Below are positions 7,135 through 14,630 of a DNA stretch of 20,555 nt, one piece after another (position 1 is the first letter of the stretch; each line of letters begins with the position of its first letter). Position numbers and translations under genes: made by a program. The notes below the pieces were generated by a model. It was given only the letters and a program-made list of their open reading frames with translations. It ran no database searches and had not been told where the DNA came from. The stretch is from CBDUJZ01 sp047629415 (GTDB lineage Bacteria > Myxococcota_A > Bradymonadia > REDH01): the NCBI GenBank assembly GCA_047629415.1, contig JBLHWZ010000076.1:1-20555 (forward strand). The letters are read 5' to 3'.

Positions 7135-7149
7135 ATCTCAAATCTCAAA
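7122..7149. repeat. Heptanucleotide tandem repeat, four perfect copies
   Basis: TCTCAAA is repeated four times without error (TTTGAGA on the coding strand of the broken protease). Because seven is not a multiple of three, gain or loss of a copy shifts frame. Read on the minus strand, three or more copies bring a TGA into every frame, so the array also blocks read-through from upstream. Confidence 0.95.
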
Positions 7150-7170
7150 CCGTTCCCCGCTCGCAGGCGC

Positions 7171-9615
7171 TTAGGGAATCACTAGGCTTTGCCATGGCTT
7201 AGACGCCGCCTGGTAGGCGCCGGCCAACATCACGCCGAAGCTTGGTTCGGCCGCGACCCACTCACTCCAGGGCGTCTCGTGTGTGTCGACTTCCAGCTGC
7301 GACGGCGCAAGCTCCAAGACGGGCCCGACGAGCAACTCCTCACCAAAGTAGACGCGGGTGCAAACCCCGGCCGGGTCGCATCGCTCACTGAACACGGCCA
7401 GCCCGTCGCGAGACGTTAGAGCCTCCACAGAACCGGACAATTCCGCAGTGAACCTGGCAGCCAATCCGTCACCGGACACATCGATGCCCAACTGCTCAGC
7501 GTCGCTTGATACCAGAACCCGACCGCCCAAGCGGATCAGCCGCTCCGAGTCGAACGACGACTGTGCTGCGACGGCACCCAAGACCTGCGATCGGAGCTTG
7601 CCGGCCCCGTCTCGAACCGCGACCGACCACTCCGCGCGTAGCCCCGTCCCTACTCCGTTGTCAGATGAAACGGTGAGTGTGAGCCAGCCTCGACTCGCCT
7701 CTTCACCGTCCAGTGGATGCCAAAGCGCGAGCTCATCACCACCAGAAAGCCCGAGCGTGGCGGCCAACTCTTGAGGCTGTGTAATCTCAAAGAAGAGGCG
7801 CACATTCGGGGAATCGGCTTCGTACACTCTGAGCGCGGGCAGACGTCCCAGTACTGATTGTCGGGCGAGGCTCCGTACGACGGTTGGGTAGAGACCCTCA
7901 CGGAAGTTCTCGAGCGCCGTGCGCTCCTCCGGAGTCGTCGTGAGATAAGTCGCGTCCAGATTCCACCAGGGCGATACGACCATGTCGATAGCTTCGATCG
8001 CGACTATCACGTGCTCCGGGACCGGCAACAGATACTCCCGCCAAGGCGTCGCATCTGCGATGTTAGCATCGGCCCCGGGAATGACCGCCACAGGCGTTGA
8101 GGTCAGCGAACGCGTGTAGAGACCCCGGTCAGCGACGCCATTCCCCCAGTAGATGTAGTCGTTGGCCGCGATGAGTTCTCGGCTGAAAAATCCGGTGAGT
8201 TCAGAGGTTCCATCGAATGGAATGCTCGCCTCAAAGTCTGGTGGCGTAACACCCAGCTCGCCTTCCGGAGGCAGTACGACCGTCACCAGTTCGCCCGCCT
8301 CGAGCGCGAAGCTCACCGGCTCGGCGTCGGTGAGCAGGCGAACCGGATCCGCCGCGACGTCCTCAGCGGCAGCCTGGATGACAAGGAACCGCGGAGCGTC
8401 TGTGAGGGGATCGCGAACGAAGACCGACCACTCCGCACGAGCGCCACTCACCAATCCCCCGCTGCTCTTGTAGACATTCAACACAAGTACGTGCGCAAGC
8501 TCATCGGTCTCTAAAACACGCAACGGCTCGAGTTCGAAGCCCGCGGGCAACCAGTCCTGCTCGAACCGCGCGACGTCCTCATCGGACGCGAACCGCCACG
8601 TGACGTAGAGCGCGTTCGGCTCTTCCTCCAGGTCGAAACCAAGCCATGGTTCCCGCTCGCCGGACTGCACTCCCTCCGCGTGGTCCAGCGCGTTCATCCC
8701 GTACACCAGACGCCACAGCGCTGTCCGCGCCTGAGTGAAGTCCTGGAGTCCACCCTCGATAGAGGAACCCGCCGAGCGGTCGAACCCGATGGTCGCCGCC
8801 GGCAGCTCCCAAGCCACGCGCGCCGCATCGAAGCGCATTGGTGCGAACTCGGTTTCGTCGACCACGTCATTATAAGCCGCCACGAATTCCGCGGCTTGGT
8901 CCAAGTGCCACCGGACCTCGCCGCCACCGAGTTGCCCGTCCTCCGTCACGTTGAGCGACGCCGACAAAGCCTGTGCCTGATTCAACGACAATCGGAACTC
9001 TTCCCCCGACTCGGCCGTCGGCAGAGCGACCACAAGACGCACCGGTGCGTCTGCTTCCAGCGCACTGAAGGCGACTCGCATCGGCCCAGTCGACTCCACC
9101 CCCGAATCGGCCGCAGCGACCAGAGTTTCGACCGCCGTCGCTGAGCCAACGACCCAGACGCCGCCCGCCAGCTCGGCGACGATGAAGTCACCATTGGCAG
9201 ACTGGTACCCACCGCCAGGCTCTGTTGCCGCGATCCGGTCATCTCGAAGCAACCGAGCGACGGACAATCCAGGCGCCGCAAGGAGAAGAGCGTAGGGGTC
9301 ATCTTCGTTTCCGAGATGGACTAGCGCCACTCGGTCCGCGTCAGTTCCGAGGTCTAGCCCGAGTGAACGACGCTCTATCTGGACGAGTAAGTGAGCCGCA
9401 GCAGGAGCCGCGGCGGCGGCGGCCAGCAGGTCCGATGCTACCTGCGCACCGCTGCTCCCCCGGACCGCCGCAAGGTCGATGATCAGCGCCGCGTCAATCT
9501 CCGCGGCAAAGAGTGCGGCGGGTAGAGTCTGCGCAGACTCAACCCCCCCATCCGTTCCACCGCATGCGCCTAGCACTGCCGACGCCAAGCAAATCAAGTA
9601 TCCGAGCCTGTTCAC
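7171..9615 (-). CDS. Large lipoprotein with internally duplicated domain
   Basis: An 814-aa predicted lipoprotein of unknown function. The signal peptide MNRLGYLICLASAVLGAC ends at a lipobox (LGA-C). The GTG at 9615 is chosen because AGAGGA lies six bases ahead of it; another GTG at 9630 has no such site. An early segment is rich in Ala and Val (ALFAAEIDAALIIDLAAVR), resembling bacterial proteins that measure substrate-like folds, but no family is certain. Two parts of the mature chain are related. Each has LRV.E.D, then a G.RAEWSV.VRD strand pair (RAEWSV at about 393 and 660), suggesting an ancient tandem duplication. Trp and acidic residues are abundant and there are few cysteines. It precedes the broken protease on the same strand and may have been co-transcribed with it. 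Confidence 0.85.
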   Translation of the reverse strand: MNRLGYLICLASAVLGACGGTDGGVESAQTLPAALFAAEIDAALIIDLAAVRGSSGAQVASDLLAAAAAAPAAAHLLVQIERRSLGLDLGTDADRVALVHLGNEDDPYALLLAAPGLSVARLLRDDRIAATEPGGGYQSANGDFIVAELAGGVWVVGSATAVETLVAAADSGVESTGPMRVAFSALEADAPVRLVVALPTAESGEEFRLSLNQAQALSASLNVTEDGQLGGGEVRWHLDQAAEFVAAYNDVVDETEFAPMRFDAARVAWELPAATIGFDRSAGSSIEGGLQDFTQARTALWRLVYGMNALDHAEGVQSGEREPWLGFDLEEEPNALYVTWRFASDEDVARFEQDWLPAGFELEPLRVLETDELAHVLVLNVYKSSGGLVSGARAEWSVFVRDPLTDAPRFLVIQAAAEDVAADPVRLLTDAEPVSFALEAGELVTVVLPPEGELGVTPPDFEASIPFDGTSELTGFFSRELIAANDYIYWGNGVADRGLYTRSLTSTPVAVIPGADANIADATPWREYLLPVPEHVIVAIEAIDMVVSPWWNLDATYLTTTPEERTALENFREGLYPTVVRSLARQSVLGRLPALRVYEADSPNVRLFFEITQPQELAATLGLSGGDELALWHPLDGEEASRGWLTLTVSSDNGVGTGLRAEWSVAVRDGAGKLRSQVLGAVAAQSSFDSERLIRLGGRVLVSSDAEQLGIDVSGDGLAARFTAELSGSVEALTSRDGLAVFSERCDPAGVCTRVYFGEELLVGPVLELAPSQLEVDTHETPWSEWVAAEPSFGVMLAGAYQAASKPWQSLVIP

Positions 9616-9690
9616 GGGGATTCCTCTCACGGTGCCACGGGGTGAGGGGAGTGTCCCGTGCGGATCGCGCGTGGGAAATGCCGACGCGAG

Positions 9691-9718
9691 GAGGATCGAT
9701 GCGGGAGGATCGATGCGG
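9691..9718. repeat. 14-bp tandem duplication
   Basis: GAGGATCGATGCGG occurs twice back to back (9691-9704 and 9705-9718) in the spacer between divergent lipoprotein genes. It contains the palindrome ATCGAT in each copy. It may be a simple slippage product or a duplicated binding site. Confidence 0.85.
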
Positions 9719-9787
9719 GGGTAGCGACGGGCATAGGCTCCAGCCTGGTCGGAGTGCGCGAACCTCCGCGGCCAATGAGCGCATTAT

Positions 9788-9826
9788 CGGCCTGTTCCGC
9801 AACAGGCTGAGGACCCCTCAGGCCTG
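9788..9826 (+). promoter_or_regulatory. Two mutually exclusive hairpins upstream of a lipoprotein gene
   Basis: Hairpin 1 pairs 9788-9796 with 9801-9809 (nine pairs including one G-U, CCGC loop). Hairpin 2 pairs CAGG CTGAGG (9803-9812) with CCTCAG plus CCTG (9816-9821, 9823-9826), with one bulged G and an ACC loop. They share 9803-9809 and so cannot both form. The start codon of the next gene is 28 bases downstream. No U-tract follows either stem. An RNA switch or leader structure is possible but unproven. Confidence 0.35.
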
Positions 9827-9854
9827 CACGAGTCTCAACTCCCAAGGCGCAAGA

Positions 9855-10445
9855 ATGACCATCAAGACCCGAACAACGTCGCTGATTCTGTCGGCACTCT
9901 CATGTTCACTGCTGTTCGCTGCATGCGGCGACGACACCGACGGCGTCGATAATGATGACGCCGTTGTCACCGACTCCGGCGCGACCACGGATGCTGGCAC
10001 AGACGCAGTTGTAGATGCGCCCGAAAACGCCGATTCCTCGGCTGCCGGCGCCTGCGGAAACTCCTCAGACCTCGCGCTGCTGGACGGGCTCGGCGGTGTT
10101 GATGTGGCCGGCGCAACGCTGGGCTGCGAGACCGCCGTCTGCGTCAACCAGAACCTCGACTTCGTTGAAGTGAGCATCGACGAAGAGGGCACCCGAGAGT
10201 GCGCCGGCTCGTCCGCCCCGGAGCTACAGACGCTCTCGAACGAGTGTCGCAGCTGCTACGTCGATCTGGCGCTGTGCATCCCGCGGGAGTGTGTGGAGTT
10301 TTTCGGTGGCGAATCCGCCTGCCTAGATGTGCCTCCCTCGGACTTTGAGGCATGCTCGGAGCCGAGCGGCGAGCTGAACGAAGAGTGTGCGACCTGTCAG
10401 GAGCAGACCTGCGTTCCCGACTTCCTGGCGTGCGCCGGATTCTAG
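9855..10445 (+). CDS. Cys-rich lipoprotein
   Basis: A 196-aa predicted lipoprotein. The signal peptide ends in LLFAAC with the lipidated Cys at 24; Phe at -3 is slightly atypical. An Asp/Ala/Thr-rich tether (25-62) leads to a domain with 14 cysteines (67, 91, 96, 116, 131, 134, 141, 146, 156, 167, 178, 181, 186, 193). Two copies of a C..C....C...C/F-type pattern are visible (ECRSCYVDLALC and ECATCQEQTCVPDFLAC). This CxxC-rich style occurs often in myxobacterial exported proteins of unknown function. The ATG at 9855 begins the signal peptide and has AAGG about eight bases ahead; the longer upstream reading is non-coding. It is divergent from the 814-aa lipoprotein gene. Confidence 0.85.
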   Translation: MTIKTRTTSLILSALSCSLLFAACGDDTDGVDNDDAVVTDSGATTDAGTDAVVDAPENADSSAAGACGNSSDLALLDGLGGVDVAGATLGCETAVCVNQNLDFVEVSIDEEGTRECAGSSAPELQTLSNECRSCYVDLALCIPRECVEFFGGESACLDVPPSDFEACSEPSGELNEECATCQEQTCVPDFLACAGF

Positions 10446-10496
10446 GGAGGCTGCGGCCACTCCGAGGCACCTGCGTGCCGCGGATCCAATCGAGGC

Positions 10497-10517
10497 CGAG
10501 CTGGCCGCGTCAGCTCG
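10497..10517 (+). terminator. Hairpin between convergent genes
   Basis: CGAGCTG and CAGCTCG form a 7-bp stem with a 7-base loop, 52 bases after the lipoprotein stop. A smaller GGCAC-CTGC-GTGCC hairpin lies at 10466-10479. Neither is followed by a T-run, so termination is only plausible. A perfect palindrome GACAATTGTC is also present at 10751-10760. Apart from these and the FG-GAP fragment, the 10446-10813 spacer shows nothing recognisable. Confidence 0.25.
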
Positions 10518-10572
10518 ATCTCGCTGGCCAGTTGCGGAGCGGTTAGCTTCATACCCAGGATCTGCGGCGGGG

Positions 10573-10701
10573 GTGGATGCTCCCATCAAACACCCTCCGA
10601 GTCGCGTCGCCTGCGGCGTCGTGTCCGGTGACTTTTACGGCGACGACAACCTCGACGTCGCGACGGCCCACACCGTCAGTCTCCTGCTGGCGAACCCCTG
10701 A
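10573..10701 (+). pseudogene. FG-GAP/VCBS repeat fragment
   Basis: A plus-strand frame from a GTG at 10573 ends at TGA 10699-10701. It contains VVSGDFYGDDNLDVATAHT followed by VSLLLANP. This matches the end of an FG-GAP/VCBS beta-propeller repeat (G-D-F-x-G-D-x-x-x-D-hydrophobic, then VS-LL-N). It is too short to fold alone and has no signal peptide or ribosome-binding site. It looks like the 3' remnant of a propeller gene on the opposite strand to the larger FG-GAP gene next to it. Confidence 0.45.
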
Positions 10702-10813
10702 GTCGAGCCGCGACCGCGCCGCCTCACCCGAGGCTGCGCGGAGCGTCTTCGACAATTGTCGGTTGAAACCGGACAGACGTTGCCACCGAAACGGTACCGG
10801 GCCGAGGGGCGAC

Positions 10814-12481
10814 CTAGTCCTCGGAAATCGCGACGACGTGGTAGCGCCCGACTTCGGGGGCCGAAATGGTAGACGAGCTACCATCGGGCCAGTCGAACCG
10901 AGCGCCCGCGACGCTCGCTTCACCTAAACCGAAGTGACGCGGCGTGTCGTTTCCGTCGCCGAAGCCTCCGCCACCGGTGAGCTGCCTGACCAGCAACCGA
11001 CCGTCAGACAACGTCGCGGTGGCCCGCGTCCCGATCGCAGCCGAGTTCACTCCGGCGCGCTCAGACTCAAACCGGAAGCCGATCCAGCTGCCCCGTGCCG
11101 GACGACGCCCACGGAAGATGCGGTAATCACCGGGTACCTCGCCCACCACCACATCCAGTGCACGGTCACGATCGTAATCGCCGACAGCGACTTCCGTTGT
11201 GTCGGACCCGAATCCGTCCGCGCCATGGTCCAGCAGCACTGCGGAGTTTCCACACCCATCGTTCACGAACACCTGATTCGCAGAATCTTAGCGCGTCCAG
11301 CCCTCGCCGGTCGCCAAAAACAGGTCCTCGTCTCTATCCCAGTCGAGGTCACCGATGAACGTGCCCCAGCTCGCCGCCTCGGCGGTTGCTCCTGATGCAG
11401 CGGCAACATCGGTGAACTCGCTTCCGTCGTTACGCAGCAGCACCTCATCCCACGTGTTGAAGACGTACATGTCGAAGTCGCCGTCCAACTCGTAGGCGGC
11501 GATCGCCAGACCGATCGATTCAATCCGCGTGTCGACGCCGAGCGCACGGCCGACCTCGGCGAAACACCATCCATCGCACCGCGGTCCGTCGTCTCGCCAG
11601 AGCATATTTCGGTTGAATGGCTCGTCCGATCCCCGACGTTCGCCCTCGGAGCCCTTATCGTTCCCGACGTAGATATCGCTGTCACCGTCGCCGTCGAAAT
11701 CGAAGAGAGCGACAGCGAAGCCGGCGCCCGAGCGCTCGTCGCCGAGGCTGGGTCAGATATCGGTGAACGTGCCGTCGACGTTGTTCAGAAACAGCGCATC
11801 CTGCTCGTTCTGGAGCCAGGTCTCCGCCGGCTCGTCTCGACTCCAGTTCACGACGTATAGATCGAGATACCCGTCCGCGTTCACGTCCGCCCAAGCGCCG
11901 GCGACGCCGGTGCGAGGGACGTCGACTCCGGCGGCGGAGGCGATATGCACCAAGCGGCCGGCATCGTTCCGAAACAGTGCGTTGGCGGCCTCCGTGAGGA
12001 CGTACAAGTCCAGATCGCCATTGCGGTCGAAATCCGCCCAGCTCGCGCCCGCCGACGCACGCCCGTCCAGGAGTAGATCCGCACTTTGCGGAGCGTACTC
12101 GAACGCAGTCCCCTCAAGGTACCGATACAGAGCATTGGCGCCCGTCGGACTCGTCATGACTAGGTCGTCCCAGCCATCGCCGTCGAAGTCGCCCCAGGCC
12201 TGACCCGTGGCAAAATGGGACCGCGCACAGGCAAGACTCGTGTCCAAGCCCAAACCGACGGTCGCATCGTCGAACCCCGGCATCGGCCATCAGGGATCGC
12301 CCTCAACGCAGCTAGGAGGCTCCACGTCACTGCTGGCGTCCGCCGTGGTGTCCGGCGCTGCGTCCGCAACAACATTCGGCGAAGCGTCCGCTACAACATC
12401 CGGGTCGGTTCCGGCGTCGACGGGCGAGTCAAATTCACCATCACCAGGCCCATCGCCTCGTGTCGATTCGTTCGCATCCAA
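10814..12481 (-). pseudogene. FG-GAP/ASPIC-UnbV beta-propeller protein interrupted by three in-frame stops
   Basis: One frame is open over about 556 codons except for three stops: TGA at 12292-12290, TGA at 11755-11753 and TAA at 11290-11288. No frameshift is needed. An Asp/Ala-rich linker comes first. Seven calcium-loop-like repeats follow (GDFDGDGWDD, ADFDRNGDLD, ADVNADGYLD, FDFDGDGDSD, ELDGDFD, GDLDWDRDED, GDYDRDRALD), as expected for a seven-bladed propeller. An ASPIC/UnbV-type C-terminus follows (WIGFRFES, RQLTGGGGF, HFGLG, DWPDGS). Relatives are exported, but no signal peptide is present: the first possible start (TTG 12481) lies 18 bases after the preceding gene's stop. The N-terminus is therefore probably deleted. 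TGA serves as a normal stop elsewhere here (trpG, trpD), so code reassignment is unlikely. Confidence 0.85.
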
Positions 12482-12499
12482 AGTCCGACGTCTGGTCCT

Positions 12500-14155
12500 C
12501 TACTCTTTGTCGTACTCCGCCCAGTAGGCGACGTGGTTGGAGTCGCTGAGGACTTGGCCTGGCATCCAGAAGGCTGGATAGGAAGGGTCGAAGCCCGGAG
12601 CTGCTCGGCCGGGGTTAACTCCTGTAATCCAGATCTGCGGTTGTCCAGAGCCGAGTCGACCATACGGACGAGCGGAGGTGAAGGCGAGCCAGAGCGTGCC
12701 GTCGCCGCTAGTTGGTGCCCACTTTGGCCAGGAGTTTCCACCAAACCCGTCGTTGGCAGCTTCGAGTTCGTATGCGGTGCCTCCGCGGCCGTTGACCATC
12801 CAGAGGGCCGCGTCGGCGGGACTTCCTCCGACCGCAGCCCCGCCAGCCGAGCGATTGAAGGCGACCCAGCGTCCGTCAGGGCTGTAGGACGGATAGAAGA
12901 GGTTCTCGGGCATTCCACCGGCTTCGCCTCGCTCCAGGAGCCACTCGGCTTCGCCCCAGCCGTCATCGGTCCTCTCGACGCGTGCGAGACCTGCTTCGCT
13001 CGCGCCGAGCGAGTCCATACCCATCCCAGTAGATGTGCCGGCGGAGAAGACGATATTATCAGCTTCGGGAGACCAAGCGGGGAAGTTTGCGCTGGTCCCC
13101 GGCATCGAACTGAGTGTGTGTTCGATCTCAGCGGTGTCGGTGTTGAGGACGACGACATCGCTGCCACGGGCGGCCGCGAGGCGGATGTTATCGGGTGCAA
13201 ACGAGGGGTAGTAGAGGCTGAATGAGCCGGTCGCGATGTACTCGATTTGCTCGTCGCCGGTACCGATGACGCCGAGAGTGCCGATCGGAGTACCGCCGCT
13301 GGAGCGTGTGTAAGCCAGACGGCTTCCGTCGGGAGAGAGCGCGTGACAGCCGACGCAGTTGAAGATTGTGCCGCTGAGGAAGGGCTCCGGGCGGGGGTCC
13401 CCGACGGGGAGTCGGACAATGCCGTTTGCGGTGGGCGCCCAGTAATAAACAGCGCCGTCGACGTTCGCCGTGCTGAAAGAGATGCTGCTGGGCGGCCCTG
13501 TGACGAGTCGGTTGCTCGAGTCGACTTCGGCGACTTCTAGGACCAGCTCTTCATCCCTGATTCGGGTGACGATATTGGACCACTCCTCTTGCGTCGGCGC
13601 CCAACTCCACGAAGTTGTGTGGACTTCGAAGATGACGGTCGGCGTGTAGACGCGCAACCGGTACCGGCCGCCTTCGGGCCCTTCCCACTGGAAGACCGGC
13701 GCGGACACGTTGCGGGGCATGAGTGTTTGATTCGTCGGGTAGACGATCGGCGGACCTTCCGCGTCGGTAGCGGTGGCGACGGCAAAGAGCGGCGGTAGGT
13801 TCTCGGCGCCGAGAGTCGTTATCGTGACGATCGTGGCGTCGGAGACATCTAGCTGAGGCGGGAGCTCGGGTTCGGCGTCGAGTGTCGCGTCGGGCCCCGT
13901 GTCAGGCTCGGGAGTGTCCGCAGCGACATCGGGAGCCGGCGCGTCCTCGGCAGGCTCCTCGCCGGAATCTTCGACGGTGTCTGCTTGAGGGGTGTCGCCG
14001 ACAAGATCGGCGAGCGCGTCCGACACATCGGTCCGATCCGGTGCTTGCGTCTCTGCAGACCCATCGTCATTGCTGCCGCATGCGGCGAGCGAGATCGTGA
14101 CGAACAGGAGAGGCACGAGGCGCGAGCGGAGCCGCGGGACAGAGTTCCGAGTCAT
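12500..14155 (-). CDS. TolB/PD40-like beta-propeller lipoprotein with a CxxCH motif
   Basis: A 551-aa predicted lipoprotein. Its lipobox SLAAC places the lipidated Cys at 26, followed by a long acidic Asp/Pro/Ala/Thr tether (27-107). A beta-sandwich-like part (about 135-230) precedes WD40/TolB-type repeats: LSPDGSRLAYT (273-283), YPSFAPDNIRLAA (316-328), FPAWSPEADNIVFSA (358-372), YPSYSPDGRWVAF (421-433) and SWPKWAP (475-481). CVGCH at 267-271 sits at the start of the propeller and is a potential c-type haem attachment site. Comparable CxxCH-S-DG junctions occur in related exported proteins, where haem content is often untested. The C-terminus (PSYPAFWMPGQ, SNHVAYW) looks like a natural end. 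It is followed on the same strand, in the same frame, by the damaged ASPIC gene. Confidence 0.88.
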   Translation of the reverse strand: MTRNSVPRLRSRLVPLLFVTISLAACGSNDDGSAETQAPDRTDVSDALADLVGDTPQADTVEDSGEEPAEDAPAPDVAADTPEPDTGPDATLDAEPELPPQLDVSDATIVTITTLGAENLPPLFAVATATDAEGPPIVYPTNQTLMPRNVSAPVFQWEGPEGGRYRLRVYTPTVIFEVHTTSWSWAPTQEEWSNIVTRIRDEELVLEVAEVDSSNRLVTGPPSSISFSTANVDGAVYYWAPTANGIVRLPVGDPRPEPFLSGTIFNCVGCHALSPDGSRLAYTRSSGGTPIGTLGVIGTGDEQIEYIATGSFSLYYPSFAPDNIRLAAARGSDVVVLNTDTAEIEHTLSSMPGTSANFPAWSPEADNIVFSAGTSTGMGMDSLGASEAGLARVERTDDGWGEAEWLLERGEAGGMPENLFYPSYSPDGRWVAFNRSAGGAAVGGSPADAALWMVNGRGGTAYELEAANDGFGGNSWPKWAPTSGDGTLWLAFTSARPYGRLGSGQPQIWITGVNPGRAAPGFDPSYPAFWMPGQVLSDSNHVAYWAEYDKE

Positions 14156-14196
14156 TGCAAATCTAAGCGAGGAGGGTGCCCGCGAGCGTAGCCGTT

Positions 14197-14226
14197 GCGC
14201 GAGGAGCGATCAACGCGCGAGGAGCG
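14197..14226. repeat. Direct repeat of a 12-mer
   Basis: GCGCGAGGAGCG occurs at 14197-14208 and 14215-14226, starts 18 bases apart. A related AGCGAGGAG lies at about 14166. The spacing of nearly two helix turns upstream of the TolB-like lipoprotein gene would suit a regulator, but this is only a pattern. Confidence 0.55.
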
Positions 14227-14349
14227 TAACGAGTACGCGCTGGAGCAGAATGGCCGATCAGCCGGAGGTTTGATTAGACGGCGCGCGTCGGAGCGCCAGT
14301 CTCCTTTGCAGCCCAAGCTGAACCGCTGCTCCGACAGCTCGATCTGTGC

Positions 14350-14440
14350 CCGAAGGAAGCCTCCATGGTGACGCCCCAACACAAGGCCGCGAGCAGTTCC
14401 CATGCTCTAACGACGCAAACTCACCAGCGGGCGATAGCGC
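14350..14440 (-). pseudogene. Decayed RCC1-like 3' remnant
   Basis: On the minus strand one frame reads SPAGEFASLEHGN and another, a few bases on, reads LLAALCWGVTMEASF. These match SREGGFEELAMG and GAALCWGITSGSF at the C-terminus of the RCC1-like lipoprotein at 17828-20164. By hand, 14352-14396 aligns with 17854-17899 at about 38 of 46 columns. The part coding for the central Cys-Gly-x-Glu-Pro-Ser-Gly segment is missing, with a frame change. Confidence 0.55.
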
Positions 14441-14630
14441 GTAAGAATATGGATCTGGCCTCAGACCAGCCCCGTAGCCTTGCATCACCGGCAGACAGCC
14501 CCGATGTAGGCAGCGCAAAAACGAGTTCGCGCACCCCATGCGACGTCCAGCGCTTCACGTGATGAGCGTCCCCGCCGAGCGAGGAGCACTCGCGTAGACA
14601 ATCGCGCCCGAGTCGGCGACAAGCCTCACC

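Larger units (their letters stand above)
14156..14630. other. Non-coding spacer between divergent genes
   Basis: No intact gene is visible. The stretch holds a duplicated 12-mer next to the lipoprotein gene start and a short decayed RCC1-like remnant; otherwise nothing recognisable. It must contain promoters for both divergent neighbours, but no convincing -35/-10 pair was found by eye. Confidence 0.6.

Noticed and set aside
9616..9787. tRNA or small RNA gene in the divergent spacer
   Set aside because: Hairpins are present nearby but no cloverleaf, T-loop or CCA-type features were found.
10814..12481. Stop-codon reassignment (TGA or TAA read as an amino acid)
   Set aside because: TGA ends trpG and trpD, and TAA ends other intact genes in the window, so nonsense mutation is simpler.
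12215..13225. Long plus-strand frame (336 codons)
   Set aside because: Antisense to the TolB-like and ASPIC genes, with an Arg/Gly/Val-rich composition typical of antisense shadows and no recognisable motif.
12391..13419. Long minus-strand frame (342 codons) across the TolB-like gene
   Set aside because: It lies in a different frame of the same strand as the clear lipoprotein gene, is Ser/Pro/Arg-rich and has no domain; a shadow of GC-rich coding sequence.
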